From the NCBI RefSeq assembly GCF_014905175.1, contig NC_057788.1, forward strand, positions 11,105,446 through 11,169,445: 64,000 nt of DNA, given 5' to 3'. The notes under the pieces were generated by a model. The model was not told the DNA's origin. It worked only from the letters and a program-made list of their open reading frames with translations, and made no database searches. This DNA comes from Aphidius gifuensis. Lineage: Eukaryota > Arthropoda > Insecta > Hymenoptera > Braconidae. Made by a program: the position numbers and the translations under genes. Of the stretch, positions 40,938 to 52,207 are shown one piece after another. Every line of letters begins with the position of its first letter. Within the stretch, counting starts at the first letter, position 1.

Positions 40938-42843
40938 ATGAAAACATGTGAGTATAAATATATACATATATAATAAATAAATAAATTTTATATGCCAGTT
41001 AAATATTTATAATTTTTTTTTTTGTGATTTTATTAGTTGTCATCATAGCATTATTTTTTGGTCTTTTCAATGACTTAATCCACGCTGCAAAATTAAAGAA
41101 GTTTGAAAAATCAGCAAATAAAATGTCTCTTGATCTTCTCAAAGTAAATATTTATCTTATAGCTATTCAAAATAAATTGCATATTAATTAAATCCAATTT
41201 TTATAACCACCAAGATATTAAATACTCATTGTGGAATTTTTTAGATTTTACTGGAAACCCAAACTGGTAATTTTATTTCTTCACCATTTAGTGTTTCTCA
41301 GTTGTTAATGATTCTTTCAACTGGATCACGACGAGGAACAAAACGCCAGTTCGAAAAAGTTTTACATATTAAACCAGCAGATACCTTCGAACATGGCAGC
41401 CTTGATTTCACATCGGTGAGAATTATTATTTAAAAATAAAATTAAAAAAAAATACGATAGATAACAAATTTTCTTTTATATATATTTATTTATAGAAGTG
41501 GGATAAAAACATTTTAAGTATGGCAAATAAAATATACATAAATGATCTCTATTCAATACGTAAAAAATTTATTATTAATACTGTTGAAATTTTAAATAAC
41601 AAAAATGCAACAGAAATATTAGAATTCTTGAGTTTTAAAAATGTTAGTTCTTCAGCAAAAGTTATGAATGAATGGGTTGAAAAACAAACAAATAATAAAA
41701 TCAAAGATTTTCTTCAACCTGGTGAGTTTGTGGTTTTTATATTTTTTTTCTTCCAACAATGATTTGTGGTGAACAAATTTTTTTGTAGATTTTTTTAGTT
41801 TCAATTACTTAAAAATTTAAAGGAAGAAAATTAAAAAAAATATTTAAACTAGAAATTATAATTATCATGTGATATATTGTTTATTTTTTGCAGATGACAT
41901 TGATAAGAATTCTTATCTTATTCTCATCAACGCAATATATTTCAAAGGAATGTGGAAACATAGTTTCGATGAAAAAGAAACATTCGACAGAAAGTTTTAT
42001 GTTGATAAAAATACTCAAAAGAACGTTCCAACTATGAGAATAACTGATGAAATATTTTATAAAACCCATGAAGGACTTGGTGCTCAAATTATTCGGCTTC
42101 CTTATAAGGTAAAATTGAAATTATCATCAAAAATAATAATTCAATACTAGAATTTTATTCTAATTGTCAAATATATATAGGTAGCAGATGACTATGATCC
42201 AATGAGTATGATTATTATTTTACCCAATGAGGGTCAAACATTGTCCGATATTAAAAAAAAATTGAATACTGTTACATTTGAGTCTTTATATCCAAATAAT
42301 ACATCAAAAATTACGTTATTTTTACCAAAATTTATGATTACAACGAAATTATCACTCAATGAGCACTTGCAAGAAGTATGTATATCCATTATTTTTTTCT
42401 CTACTCAGTTACTTTTCTAACTGTTTTTTTATTTCATGTTAAATTTACTTTATTCTTTTATTATAAATAAATTATTTTTCGTAAAGATGGGAATCAAAGA
42501 TGCATTTACATTCAATGCCAATTTCAGTGGAATCACTAAGCGAAATAAAATTTCTATCAGTAAAGTTATACAACAAGCATTCATCGAAATAAATGAAGAT
42601 GGCACTGAAGCTACTGCTGTCACAGGTAATTTTACATGAGCAATATTACTATTTTTTTTTTTTTGTTACGATTAATTTAATAAATTTGATAAATTTTTTA
42701 CAGAAATAGATGCTATACTCTTAATGTCGGGGGGTCCACCTCCTTCTCTTCGAATAGCTATAAATCGTCCGTTTCTTTTTCTTTTGGCAACCAAACGTGT
42801 TATTCTTTTTACAGGATATGTCAACGACCCAACTTTAAAATAA
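40938..42843 (+). CDS. Secreted serpin
   Basis: Eight exons, 40938-40947, 41037-41143, 41245-41415, 41496-41721, 41894-42108, 42181-42375, 42487-42625 and 42704-42843, give 400 residues, the normal serpin length. The first exon holds only ten coding bases. Residues 1-20 form a signal peptide ending IHA. Serpin landmarks are present: NFISSPFSVSQLL, ILINAIYFKGMWKHSFD, the breach/shutter regions and the C-terminal INRPFLFLL. The hinge is NEDGTEATAVT, which keeps small residues at P15-P9, so an inhibitory fold change is possible. By alignment the cleaved bond is near ILL/MSGG, so a Leu or Met at P1 would favour chymotrypsin- or elastase-like targets. The loop ends with a Gly-Gly-Pro-Pro-Pro stretch, which is unusual. 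Likely roles are in hemolymph immunity cascades or venom. The gene is convergent to MECR. Confidence 0.94.
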
Positions 42844-43212
42844 AAATTTGCGCTTAAATCATTATTTTGTTTTTTTTTAATTATCAAAGATGTTTCTGAT
42901 AATAAATTATAAATTTTAAACAATGTAATATTAATTGAAAGTAAATAAATCAGTTTAAAAATAATAAAAATCTTTTAAATGTAACTATGTAGTTCAATCT
43001 TTTTTTGTATAAAAAGAACGAAAACAAAAAATATCTAATTATTTATATTTTACAGATATCAACTAATTATTAAATTGAAAAACATTATCGTTAAACAATT
43101 ATTTTTTTTTATTAAACAATTTTCAAAATTTCAACTCACCATACTGTGAATCATAAAAAAGAAATAAAAAATTAAAAGAAAATAAAAAAAAATAATGAGA
43201 TCAACAACCTTT

Positions 43213-44495
43213 TTAAGATGATAAATCGAGAATATATTTTAAACCGGTTTTTCCATCTAATTGCAAGGTTTTGATCACAGCCTCTTGATATTCAACTAGA
43301 GGAATAATTTTATACGATGGAACTTGAAGCTGCTTTGATGAAAATAATTGAGCAAGATCATTTAACATATTTGTTTTTTCTTGAGATATTCCATTAGTTT
43401 TTGCCCAAGCAGTCATCCAAAATCCTTTGATTGCTATATTCTAATTTAAAAATAATAATAAATATATAAGCTCATTATTATTCACTCAATTAATAATAAA
43501 AATAAATTTCTTTAAAATACCTTAAAAATTAAAGCAGCAGTTGGAACACTAAATGGTTCTCTTGACATTCCTCCATAAGTAACCATCGTTCCACTGTGTC
43601 CCAAATGACGAAGAACTTCAAGAGCATTTTGACCACCAATACAATTAAAAGCTAATTTAGGTGCTGGTAATTGTTTAGATTTAAAAAGTGTTGTTGTTCT
43701 GAGTTCAGCTTCAGTCAGTACTTCTGTTGCTCCTAGTTTTTTTAAATAATCTTTTAAATTTAATATATCTGGACGATCTCGTACTATATTAACACTTTTA
43801 TAATTCCATGCTTTACAAAGTTGAATAACAAATTGTCCAACAGCTGAATTTCCACCATTTTGAATGACAGTATCTCCAGGTTGAAGATTTGTAAAATCTT
43901 TGAGCATTCTATATGCAGTACAAGGATTAACATTCAACATACAAGCTTCAATTGTTTCAAGTGTTTTTGGTATCTGTAAATAAACAAAAAATTAAATTAC
44001 AAATACTAAATTAATTTTTTTCTTTTATCTTTATCAAAGTTCTGAAATAAATACAAGTATAGTTACCTTGATTAAACTATTTGGTAAGTAATTTGCTTGA
44101 GATCTCCATGTGCCAGTATGATTATCATTTGGTACAACTTTATCGCCAACATTAAAACCTTTGACACTGGCTCCAACATCAATTATTTCTCCAACTCCCT
44201 CATTACCTGGTACAGCGGGTAATGCTGGTTTACTAGGATATTTTCCTTGTATAGTATTGATGTCTGCTGGATTTACAGGTGCCAAAAGCCATCTGACAGT
44301 AACCTGATCACTTGCAGGCTTTACATCAGGTACTTCTATCAATTTTAATACATCAGCAGGCTCACCATAATCATTGTATAATAATGATTTTGAACTTTGA
44401 CTAGCTGATAAGCTTATACTACGTATCACTGACATTTTTGGTAACAAATTTGAACGTGAAATGTTGAAAATTGATTTGCTGATATATGACACCAT
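43213..44495 (-). CDS. Mecr: Enoyl-[acyl-carrier-protein] reductase, mitochondrial
   Basis: Three exons, 44495-44067, 43973-43521 and 43440-43213, give 369 residues, near the 373 of human MECR. All phases agree. Residues 1 to about 35 are Ser/Arg-rich without acids, as in a mitochondrial presequence (SNLLPKMSVIRSISLSASQS). The rest is a medium-chain dehydrogenase/reductase: N-terminal GEPADVLKL, APVNPADINTIQGKYP and GNEGVGEII, then the NADPH fold with NGGNSAVGQFVIQLCKAW and the C-terminal IPLVEYQEAV. It performs the last reduction of each cycle in mitochondrial fatty acid synthesis, which supplies lipoate and acyl-ACP for respiratory complex assembly. It is divergent from the ABC transporter gene, with 1158 bases between start codons. 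Confidence 0.95.
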
Positions 44496-45653
44496 TTTTC
44501 TAAATAAAAAAAATTTCGAAATATTTAATTAATATGTTGTATTATTATCTGAATCAAGTAGGTAAATTATTTCGACTAATTGTCTCATCCTTATATTAAT
44601 TTTGAAACTCATATTTTTTTATTGCAATAATAAACAAAATAACATTGGTTTTAGATAAAAAAAATTTACATACCTAGTAATTTAATTTGATCTTTTTTTA
44701 TCTCTAGAAAAATATTTATTTTTTGGTTAATCCTTTGAGTCTTTATTAGACACAATTTTTTGTATTTATTATTATTTTTACAAAATAAATAAAACTTGAA
44801 AATATATTGACATTTGACAAGTATATATAATGTGAGGTTAGAAATTATTATTTATTAAGGCTCTTAGTTTATTTACAAATTACAAGCCGTAGTTTGATTT
44901 TCGACAAGGGTATTATACAGTATCATACGTATGATACCCCAAAAATCATCGAATTATCCATCACTGGTGTCATATCTGGTCATATCTGTGAAATGACAGG
45001 TAAAAAATTTTTCATGACTGATTTATAGTCACTAGCGGCAGAATGACTTTTTGAAACATCAAATTATTGTATTAAGCTTAATTGAATTATTTATTTTTCG
45101 ATATTAAATATTCAACAATAAAAAAATCAATGTGCATTATTTCTCTTCAAGTCAACTTTTACACATGTAAGTAATTAAGAAAAAAAAAAATGTTTACCCA
45201 CTTGAAACATATATGCAAAACATCTAATTTTTTTTCTATTTTTTTACTCTTTATTTTCAAGTTTTTATAAAAACAAATAAGTATTATTAAATATTTAAAT
45301 AATTCATGAAATAAAACTAGCATAATGACAATTTTATTAATGATTATTTTAAGATTTTATCAACAATTATTTAACTGATAATAAAAATGAGGCTTTGTGG
45401 TTAAAATAATAGCATGTCATTGCTATTTACATTAGCCTTGCAAGTTGCAATGATTATCTAAATGATTAATATCTGTTATGCCAATTATATTACGCAATAA
45501 TAAATCCATATACTTTTTAATAAAAAATAATTGTTATTTGTATATTAATAAATTAAATTATGATTTTTTGATTTCAGATAAATTTTAGTAAAATTATATT
45601 ATTTAAAATAATAAAAATACCTGAATAATACTGTATAATAGTAAAATTAAAAA
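44496..45653. promoter_or_regulatory. Divergent region between MECR and ABCB6-like gene
   Basis: This AT-rich stretch of 1158 bases lies between two start codons and has no coding segment. A perfect 18-base palindrome, GTATCATACGTATGATAC, lies at 44920-44937. A shared control region is possible but not shown. Confidence 0.4.
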
Positions 45654-48537
45654 ATGGAAAATATAACAACAAATTATTGTCCACCAAATGTTACTTTTGG
45701 ACAAATATGGGTGGCCAATGGAATATCAAAATGTTTTACAGATACAGTCACAATTTCAGTATTGACAATTTATTTATTTATTTTTGGAACAGCACAGTTA
45801 TGGGTTTATAAAAAATATGGTACTTCAGTTGATCATAATTCAATAGCTAAAAGTAAATTATACAATCTTCAAAAAATATTACTTTACCTTGTACCTTTGC
45901 TTAGTTTAATAAGAATAATACTTCAAGCAACAATTCTTAATGAAAAAAAAATATTTGGCTATATGGTAAGTTGATAAATAAATTAATTTCAACACTTGTT
46001 ATTTAATTTATAATAAATTAAATAAATTTTTTAAATTTTACAGATTTTAAATACGTTATTGACACTGATTGTTTATCCATATTCTGTTCACATTTTAAGA
46101 ATTGAAAGACATAAACGATTGCCAAGTGTTCCACCACATGGTCATGGTCTTGTTTTACTGGGTTTTTGGACACTAGCTTTTATCGGTGAAAATTTTCCTT
46201 TTATGAACATTGGAAAATCAGAATGGTGGTTTTATTTAAACACGTAATTAGCCATTATTATTTTACATGCATATATATTCTTGTATCTATTTTTACCACT
46301 TGATTATAAATAAAATTGTTTCTTTTTTTTCATTCGGATTGATGTAGGCCTAGCGATCAAATAGAGATGGCTCTGTTTGTTTTAAGATATCTCAGTAATC
46401 TCATGATATTTGCATTGGGCTTGCGAGCACCTGGTATCATTGATAATTCAGAACAAAATTACAGTTCACTTAATGAAGACATGCATCCAGGATTAAGTTT
46501 TTATCGAAATGTAAGTAAATCTATTGATTTGTTTTTATAATAAATTGTATGTTTTTATCTTTTGTTTTTTCTTTTGTACAGCGTCCTGATGATAACTCAT
46601 CAACATGGAAAAATGCATGGTACAAAATAAAAATATTAGCACCATTTCTTTGGCCAAAAAAATCAATACTTCTTCAATTGAGAGTTATATGTTGTTTTGG
46701 TCTACTTGCTGCTGGACGAGCTATAAATCTTTATGTTCCAATTTATAATAAAAAAATTGTTGACAGTGTAACAGATACTCCAATTGAATTTAGATGGGAT
46801 TTGGTATTAATTTATGTGGCATTTAAATTTCTTCAAGGTGGTGGAACTGGTGGTATGGGTGTATTAAATAATTTAAGATCATTTTTATGGATACGAATAC
46901 AACAATATACAACTTGTGAAGTTGAAGTTGAATTATTTCGTCATCTTCATAGTTTAAGTTTACGATGGCATCTAGGAAGAAAAACTGGTGAAGTATTACG
47001 AATAATGGATAGAGGAACTGACTCAATTAATAATCTTCTAAATTATATACTATTTTCAATAATACCAACAATTGTTGATATTATTATTGCAATTATATTT
47101 TTTGTAAGTGCATTTAACAAATGGTTTGGTTTAATTGTATTTTCAACAATGGCATTGTATATTATTGTAACTATACTTGTTACTGAATGGAGAACAAAAT
47201 TTCAAAGACGTATGAATCTTGCTGATAATGCAAGAAATGCCAAAAGTGTTGATAGTTTATTAAATTTTGAAACTGTCAAATATTATGGAGCTGAAAAATA
47301 TGAAGTTGATGGTTACAGAGATGCTATTAATACTTTTCAAATTGAAGAATGGAAATGTTTAATTACACTTAATATATTAAATACAATGCAAAATGTTATT
47401 ATTTCTGGTGGACTTTTGGCTGGTTCATTGCTTTGTCTTCATACAATTGTCATTGAAAAAACTCTTACAATCGGAGACTATGTAAGAATTATTATACATT
47501 ATTTTTAAGTCTAGTATAAAAGATATTTATTTATATTTTTTCTTTTTATTTTTTAGGTTTTATTTGCCAGTTACATAATTCAATTGTATGTACCACTCAA
47601 TTGGTTTGGTACATATTACAGAGCTATACAAAAAAATTTTGTCGATATGGAAAATATGTTTGAATTGTTGAGAGAAAATCAAGAAATAATTGATGCACCA
47701 GGAGCTAGTATATTGAATGTCAAACGAGGACAAGTTGAATTTAATAATGTATCATTTGGCTATACTCAGGATAAAATAATATTAAAAAATATAAGTTTTG
47801 TTGCACCAGCTGGTAAAACAATAGCTTTTGTTGGTCAATCTGGTGCTGGAAAATCAACAATAATGAGATTATTATTTAGATTTTATGATGTTGAACAAGG
47901 TTCAATTTTAATTGATGATCAAAATGTTAAAACAGTTAAACAAGAAACATTAAGAAGTGCCATAGGAGTTGTACCACAAGATACAGTTTTATTTAATAAT
48001 ACAATTAAATATAATATTCAATATGGTAGAATTGATGCACCAGAAGCTGATGTTATTGCAGCAGCAAAAGCAGCTGATATACATGATAGAATATTAACAT
48101 TTCCTGAAAGTTATGAGACACAAGTTGGTGAACGTGGTTTACGTTTAAGTGGTGGTGAAAAACAACGTGTTGCTATTGCTAGAACAATGTTAAAAGCACC
48201 AAAAATTGTACTACTTGATGAGGCTACAAGTGCACTTGATACACAAACTGAAAGAAATATACAATCAGCATTAAATCGTATTTGTAATAATCGTACGACA
48301 ATTATTATTGCACATAGATTATCAACAATTATTCATGCTGATGAAATACTTGTATTAAAAGAAGGAGAAATTGTTGAACGAGGAAAACATGAAGAGCTCA
48401 TTTCAATTGAAGGTGTTTATCATTCTATGTGGCAAGCACAATTGCAAAAAGATCCTGAACTCAGTGAAGATGATTCCAGTGATAAAAATAATGTTAATGT
48501 AGTTGTAAAAAGTGGAAAGTCATACGGCCATCCTTAG
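45654..48537 (+). CDS. ABCB6-type ABC transporter
   Basis: Five exons, 45654-45965, 46044-46243, 46348-46510, 46582-47481 and 47557-48537, give 851 residues (human ABCB6 has 842). Residues 1 to about 220 form an extra N-terminal membrane domain starting MENITTNYCPPNVTF. Residues about 240-530 are the ABC membrane domain. Residues about 575-815 form the nucleotide-binding domain with Walker A GQSGAGKST near 617, Q-loop VVPQDTVLF, signature LSGGEKQR, Walker B KIVLLDEATSALD and switch IIAHRLSTI. It is a half transporter that works as a dimer. The family acts in mitochondrial, lysosomal or endosomal membranes and is linked to porphyrin/heme or metal-thiol transport (Drosophila Hmt-1). All catalytic motifs are intact. 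The related ABCB7 and ABCB8 proteins lack this N-terminal domain, so ABCB6 is favoured. Confidence 0.95.
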
Positions 48538-48759
48538 TAGAAAAATTATATCTTTTTTTTTTTTTTTTTTTTACTAGAACATTTAAAATTTAAAAAAAAA
48601 AAAAAAAAAAAAGACTGACAATAATAAATTTTTAAATGAAGTTAGGTGATGGTGAGAAAATTTATTAAATTAACAATTTTAATTAATTCAAACATTGTAT
48701 ATAAATTTGTTGATTAATTTATCTTTCAAATAAAAGGAAAAATTTTTATAAAACTTAAT

Positions 48760-48853
48760 TTATGCATCATTTAAAATATTGTCAAATTTATCAGTTAAAA
48801 ATTGCTGTGATATGAGCCATTCTTCATTGTGAATTATATGATTTTCCATTATT
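48760..48853 (-). repeat. Duplicated C-terminal segment, copy 1
   Basis: On the minus strand this reads IMENHIIHNEEWLISQQF, then TDKFDNILNDA and stop. It is a copy of 49597-49690 with several substitutions but the same open frame. The copy here is not attached to a matching upstream membrane segment. Confidence 0.65.
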
Positions 48854-49151
48854 CCTGTTGTCTTCTTGGTTCTTTACGACGAGATGGTGCCACTGGAGCT
48901 GAAGCATAATCATCTTGTTGTTGTTGCTGAGCTCTTGCAGCTGGCTGATAATATTTCAAATTGACTTGTAATCCTATTTTAATAATACAAGAAATGATTA
49001 ATTAATTAATTTATTATTAAAACATCGTTAATAAAAATAAAATTAACTAACCAGAAGGATCCTGGGCCTCAATTTCCTCCATAAGTATTTTGAGTTTGTA
49101 CACTATCATCACCATTTGTGGGTACATCTTGTATACTAAAGTCAACAGTAT
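48849..49151 (-). CDS. Possible small gene or gene fragment, Gln-rich C-terminus
   Basis: Two exon-like blocks, 49151-49052 and 48973-48849, have matching phases and GT-AG borders (donor GTTAGT, acceptor TTAAAATAG). Joined, they stay open for 74 codons. From an internal ATG at 49125-49127 the product is 66 residues, with EEIEAQDPSGLQVNLKYYQP, a five-Gln run and an Arg/Pro-rich end (APSRRKEPRRQQE). I do not recognise it. In another frame the first block also reads a plausible hydrophilic peptide ending YGGN, so the frame choice is unsure. It may be the tail of a larger gene or a duplicated fragment. Confidence 0.3.
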
Positions 49152-49596
49152 CTAATTAAGCTAATTGACAAATAAAAATTAAAGTAAATAAATAATTATT
49201 TGTAAAAAATACTTGCAACAATATGCATATCTACCATTGTTATTATATCAGCTTATGATAATTATTATATGCTGATTTTTATGATTATTTTATTATTGTT
49301 TCTTGAAGGAAATTTTAAACATTATGTACAATCAGGAAAACAATGAATCTATCAGCTGTTGGTGAAGTTGTTGGCTCATATACAATTTACAAAGTGGATC
49401 ATTTAAAATTTACATGTATACTATATAATATATATAATATTATGATCAAACTGTTTCCTGATTCAAACTGTTGTAAAGTGAAATTCAATAAAATCATAGA
49501 CATCAACGATAATAACAAAACTCCTCATTTATCTATATATTTTTTTTCTTTTTCAATTAGGAAAACAATTAGAGAAATTAGAGAAGTTTGAATTGT

Positions 49597-49746
49597 TTAT
49601 ACATCATTAAAAATATTGTCAAATTTATCAGATGAAAATTGCTGTGATATTAGCCATTCTTCATCGTGAATTATATGATTTTCCATTATTGTTGGAAATA
49701 AAATTGATGCTAAACTCATTGCTGCAAAAATTGTCCAAAAAGTTAT
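49597..49746 (-). CDS. Possible last exon of a small membrane protein
   Basis: After a TTTTATTTCAG acceptor, 49 codons read ITFWTIFAAMSLASILFP (one membrane helix), then ENHIIHDEEWLISQQF and DKFDNIFNDV with stop at 49597-49599. A short upstream block ending GCCAAA/GTAATC could be the preceding exon. The C-terminal third is duplicated at 48760-48853 with mostly conservative changes, which supports coding. The family is not recognised and the 5' end was not found. Confidence 0.4.
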   Translation of the reverse strand: MTFWTIFAAMSLASILFPTIMENHIIHDEEWLISQQFSSDKFDNIFNDV

Positions 49747-50840
49747 CTGAAATAAAAAATTGTATAAAAATTAATAATACTTTTTTTTTTTTTTTTTCAT
49801 ATAAAAAATGGATTACTTTGGCTTTACTTTTATTCCCTGTGAAAAATTCATTTAAGAAAATTATTCATTTATAAAATTTGTCAAATATTGTTTTACTTCG
49901 ATTTTAATTTTTCTTTATGGTTGTTTGAATGTCAAAACATAATAAATAAAAGTGTTGAATTGGTTGGAAGACTTTGTTTATTTTCTCGTTGCTATGCTCT
50001 TGTCAAATAGTAAATAATGTTTATAATTAAATTACTTATTAATTATTTTATTCAAGCCAGCTAAAATTACATTGGATATTGCCAATTCAAAATGCTTGGT
50101 GATAAAAATATGGAAGACTAAAAATTGACACATGATCAAAACCACATTGCATCTATACTTGAAAAATATTTCATTAAAAAATAAGATATATATTAACAAA
50201 TAAACATAAACAATATATTATCCTAAAACCAGCTGAAATTTATCTCGACATCAAAAAGATTATAATAGTCTCTAAGTCTTCTTGCTTGACAATATTATAT
50301 CATATGCAATTAATTGTACAATCTATATATTTTTGATAATAGTCGAATATTTTCTTGGCGAAAATATATTTCTCTAGATTTTTCTTCTTGAAACACTTTC
50401 AAACAAATTGATCAAAGAAATTTGATAAATTTTTTAAATAAAATTGGGTTTTTATATAAAAAAAAAAAAAAAAGATTGAAAGCCTTTGGTATTTTTAAAT
50501 GAATGAACTTGATAATTCATCATTTTATTTTTTTATTCAACATAATACTTGGTTTTTGACTGGCCTGCCTGGCTACGGCGGTCTGCGTATTAACTCATGT
50601 TTAATTTCTGCGCACATGGTCCCCCCATCGGAACCAATCAGAACGCACCCCAGGTTAATAATAATAATAATAACAAAAACAACAATTATAAACAAACGTA
50701 AGTAAACAAAAAAATTTTTATTGATGATTTAAAAATCAATCATAATTATTAATAAAAAATTAATTTGAAAAAAAAAACAGATACGAAATACGGATGAATT
50801 GGGATCCCGATATCGATATAAATAAATTATCGTCAAATAA

Positions 50841-51063
50841 AGTAAAAAAGATGGATATCTGTATAGATATCTATTTAGATCTGTACGGATTTAAGTAAAT
50901 CTATACAGATCTACAGATATCTATCTTTTTTACTATATACTTTGGTCACTACCGTCAGATCTAGGCATCTTCCCCGTGATTTCTTTAGATCACGCCTTGA
51001 GATGAATCTAACCAGATCTGGCCATATATAGATCTAACCAGATACAGACTATTATTTCCCGGG
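50841..51063. mobile_element. Truncated copy of TA-flanked foldback element
   Basis: This matches the right two thirds of the element at 61484-61818, from AGTAAAAAAGATGGATATC to the CCCGGG terminus at 51058-51063. The left 115 or so bases are missing, together with the flank that unit 3 still has. Confidence 0.75.
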
Positions 51064-51068
51064 TATTT

Positions 51069-51835
51069 ATGAAATGTAAAAGTGGTAATTATATAACAAA
51101 TTCAGTTGCATGTCAGGCAATTGTATCACTAGTCAACAATGGATTATTGACAATACCACAAACATTATCAAAATTTGTTGTATATAGCTCAGAAAAAATA
51201 TTGTGTAAAATTACTCAAAAATATCAAAATTATGCAAGTAGTGTATTATCACAAATATTTTATAAATTATTAAATACAAAACAAGTTGATGATACAGATG
51301 AGTTGTTATTTATGATTCCAGAAATGGTTGTCAGTAAAGAAAATGTACCAATTGTCATATTCATACATTGGAACCGTTTATTGCAGGTGGTGAACTACTA
51401 AAGTATCTTGCCATTGAATATATTTAAGATTAAACCAGATAATTTTACCAGATAAAAAGCCATCAAAATTATTTACAATCAAAAATTATTATGGGATGAT
51501 ATAACAAATGATAAATTAAACAAATCAATTATTGTACGTAATTTCCAATTTATTTAAAATTAAATGTATACATTTTTAATCTTAAACTATAAATTATATC
51601 TCTATTGATATTGTATTATTTTTTTTTTTAGTGTACATAAATGTTTTCTTGAATGTATGAAAGACATACAATCTGAATTGAAACATGAAAAATCAAATGT
51701 TCTTTGGTGTTGGGATTTAATGTGTCAAATACAAGCAACAATTCACAATACATCTGACAAAAAATCAATTGAATCAGCTAAATTTTTATCTGATTCATTA
51801 TCTGTAACAATCATTTTTTTTTTTTTAAAGCCTTG
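51069..51835 (+). pseudogene. Decayed gene fragment, unit 1
   Basis: An open block of 110 codons reads a helical, HEAT-like protein segment (VACQAIVSLVNNGLLTIPQT, then LLFMIPEMVVSKENVPIVIF). It then breaks: frame changes and stops interrupt EPFIAGGELLKYLAIEY. A later exon-like block after a TTTTTTTTTAG acceptor near 51630 reads CFLECMKDIQSELKHEKSNV and is again broken by a frame change. The same blocks occur in unit 3. I do not recognise the gene. No complete copy is in the window. Confidence 0.6.
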
Positions 51836-51954
51836 AAATTAGATGAAAAACCCAAAAAATAATAAATTTGCACTTACGCCCTTCTTCCTTTAAAATTGAC
51901 GTTTTTGGCACTTACGCCCTTTATCCTTTAATGCGACGATATATATTAATATTG

Positions 51955-52207
51955 TTATTTTTTTTTTTTCTCTTTTAATGAAATTTGTATTTAAACAATA
52001 ATTACCATGATACAGCAGCAATAATTATGATGGTAAAAAAGATTCGCAAAGAGTGTGCACCGTGACCATTGGTGACCAGTGCTCGTTATTATATTCGGCC
52101 ATATAATGAACAATGATGGATTCTTTAGAAAAATTATGGGATGGGTTCAGGGTTGTAACTTGTAAGTAAATAATTGTCAATTTTTATTTTTTTTAAATTA
52201 GGTATAT
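51955..52207 (+). repeat. Conserved spacer, copy 1
   Basis: This is one of three close copies (57500-57765 and 62905-63180 are the others). All contain ACCATGATACAGCAGCAATA, GTGCACCGTGACCATTGGTG and an exon-like segment starting ATGATGGATTCTTTAG (MMDSLEKLWDGFR) followed by a GTAAGT donor. In this copy the donor is moved 7 bases downstream by a small insertion. It may be the first exon and promoter of a gene. Confidence 0.7.

Larger units (their letters stand above)
50557..52207. repeat. Segmental duplication unit 1
   Basis: It starts with a block holding CCTGCCTGGCTACGGCGGTC and GGAACCAATCAGAACGCACC, followed by a short TAA run. A truncated foldback element, pieces of an unrecognised gene and the conserved spacer 51955-52207 follow. 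All parts have counterparts in units 2 (57000-57765) and 3 (61073-63180). Confidence 0.85.

Noticed and set aside
44920..44937. Perfect 18-base palindrome GTATCATACGTATGATAC
   Set aside because: A single short palindrome in AT-rich DNA is weak evidence for a control site. It is noted in the intergenic entry only.
49343..49874. Two plus-strand open frames of about 80 codons
   Set aside because: They overlap the minus-strand exon with better splice and protein evidence, and have only AT-rich composition.
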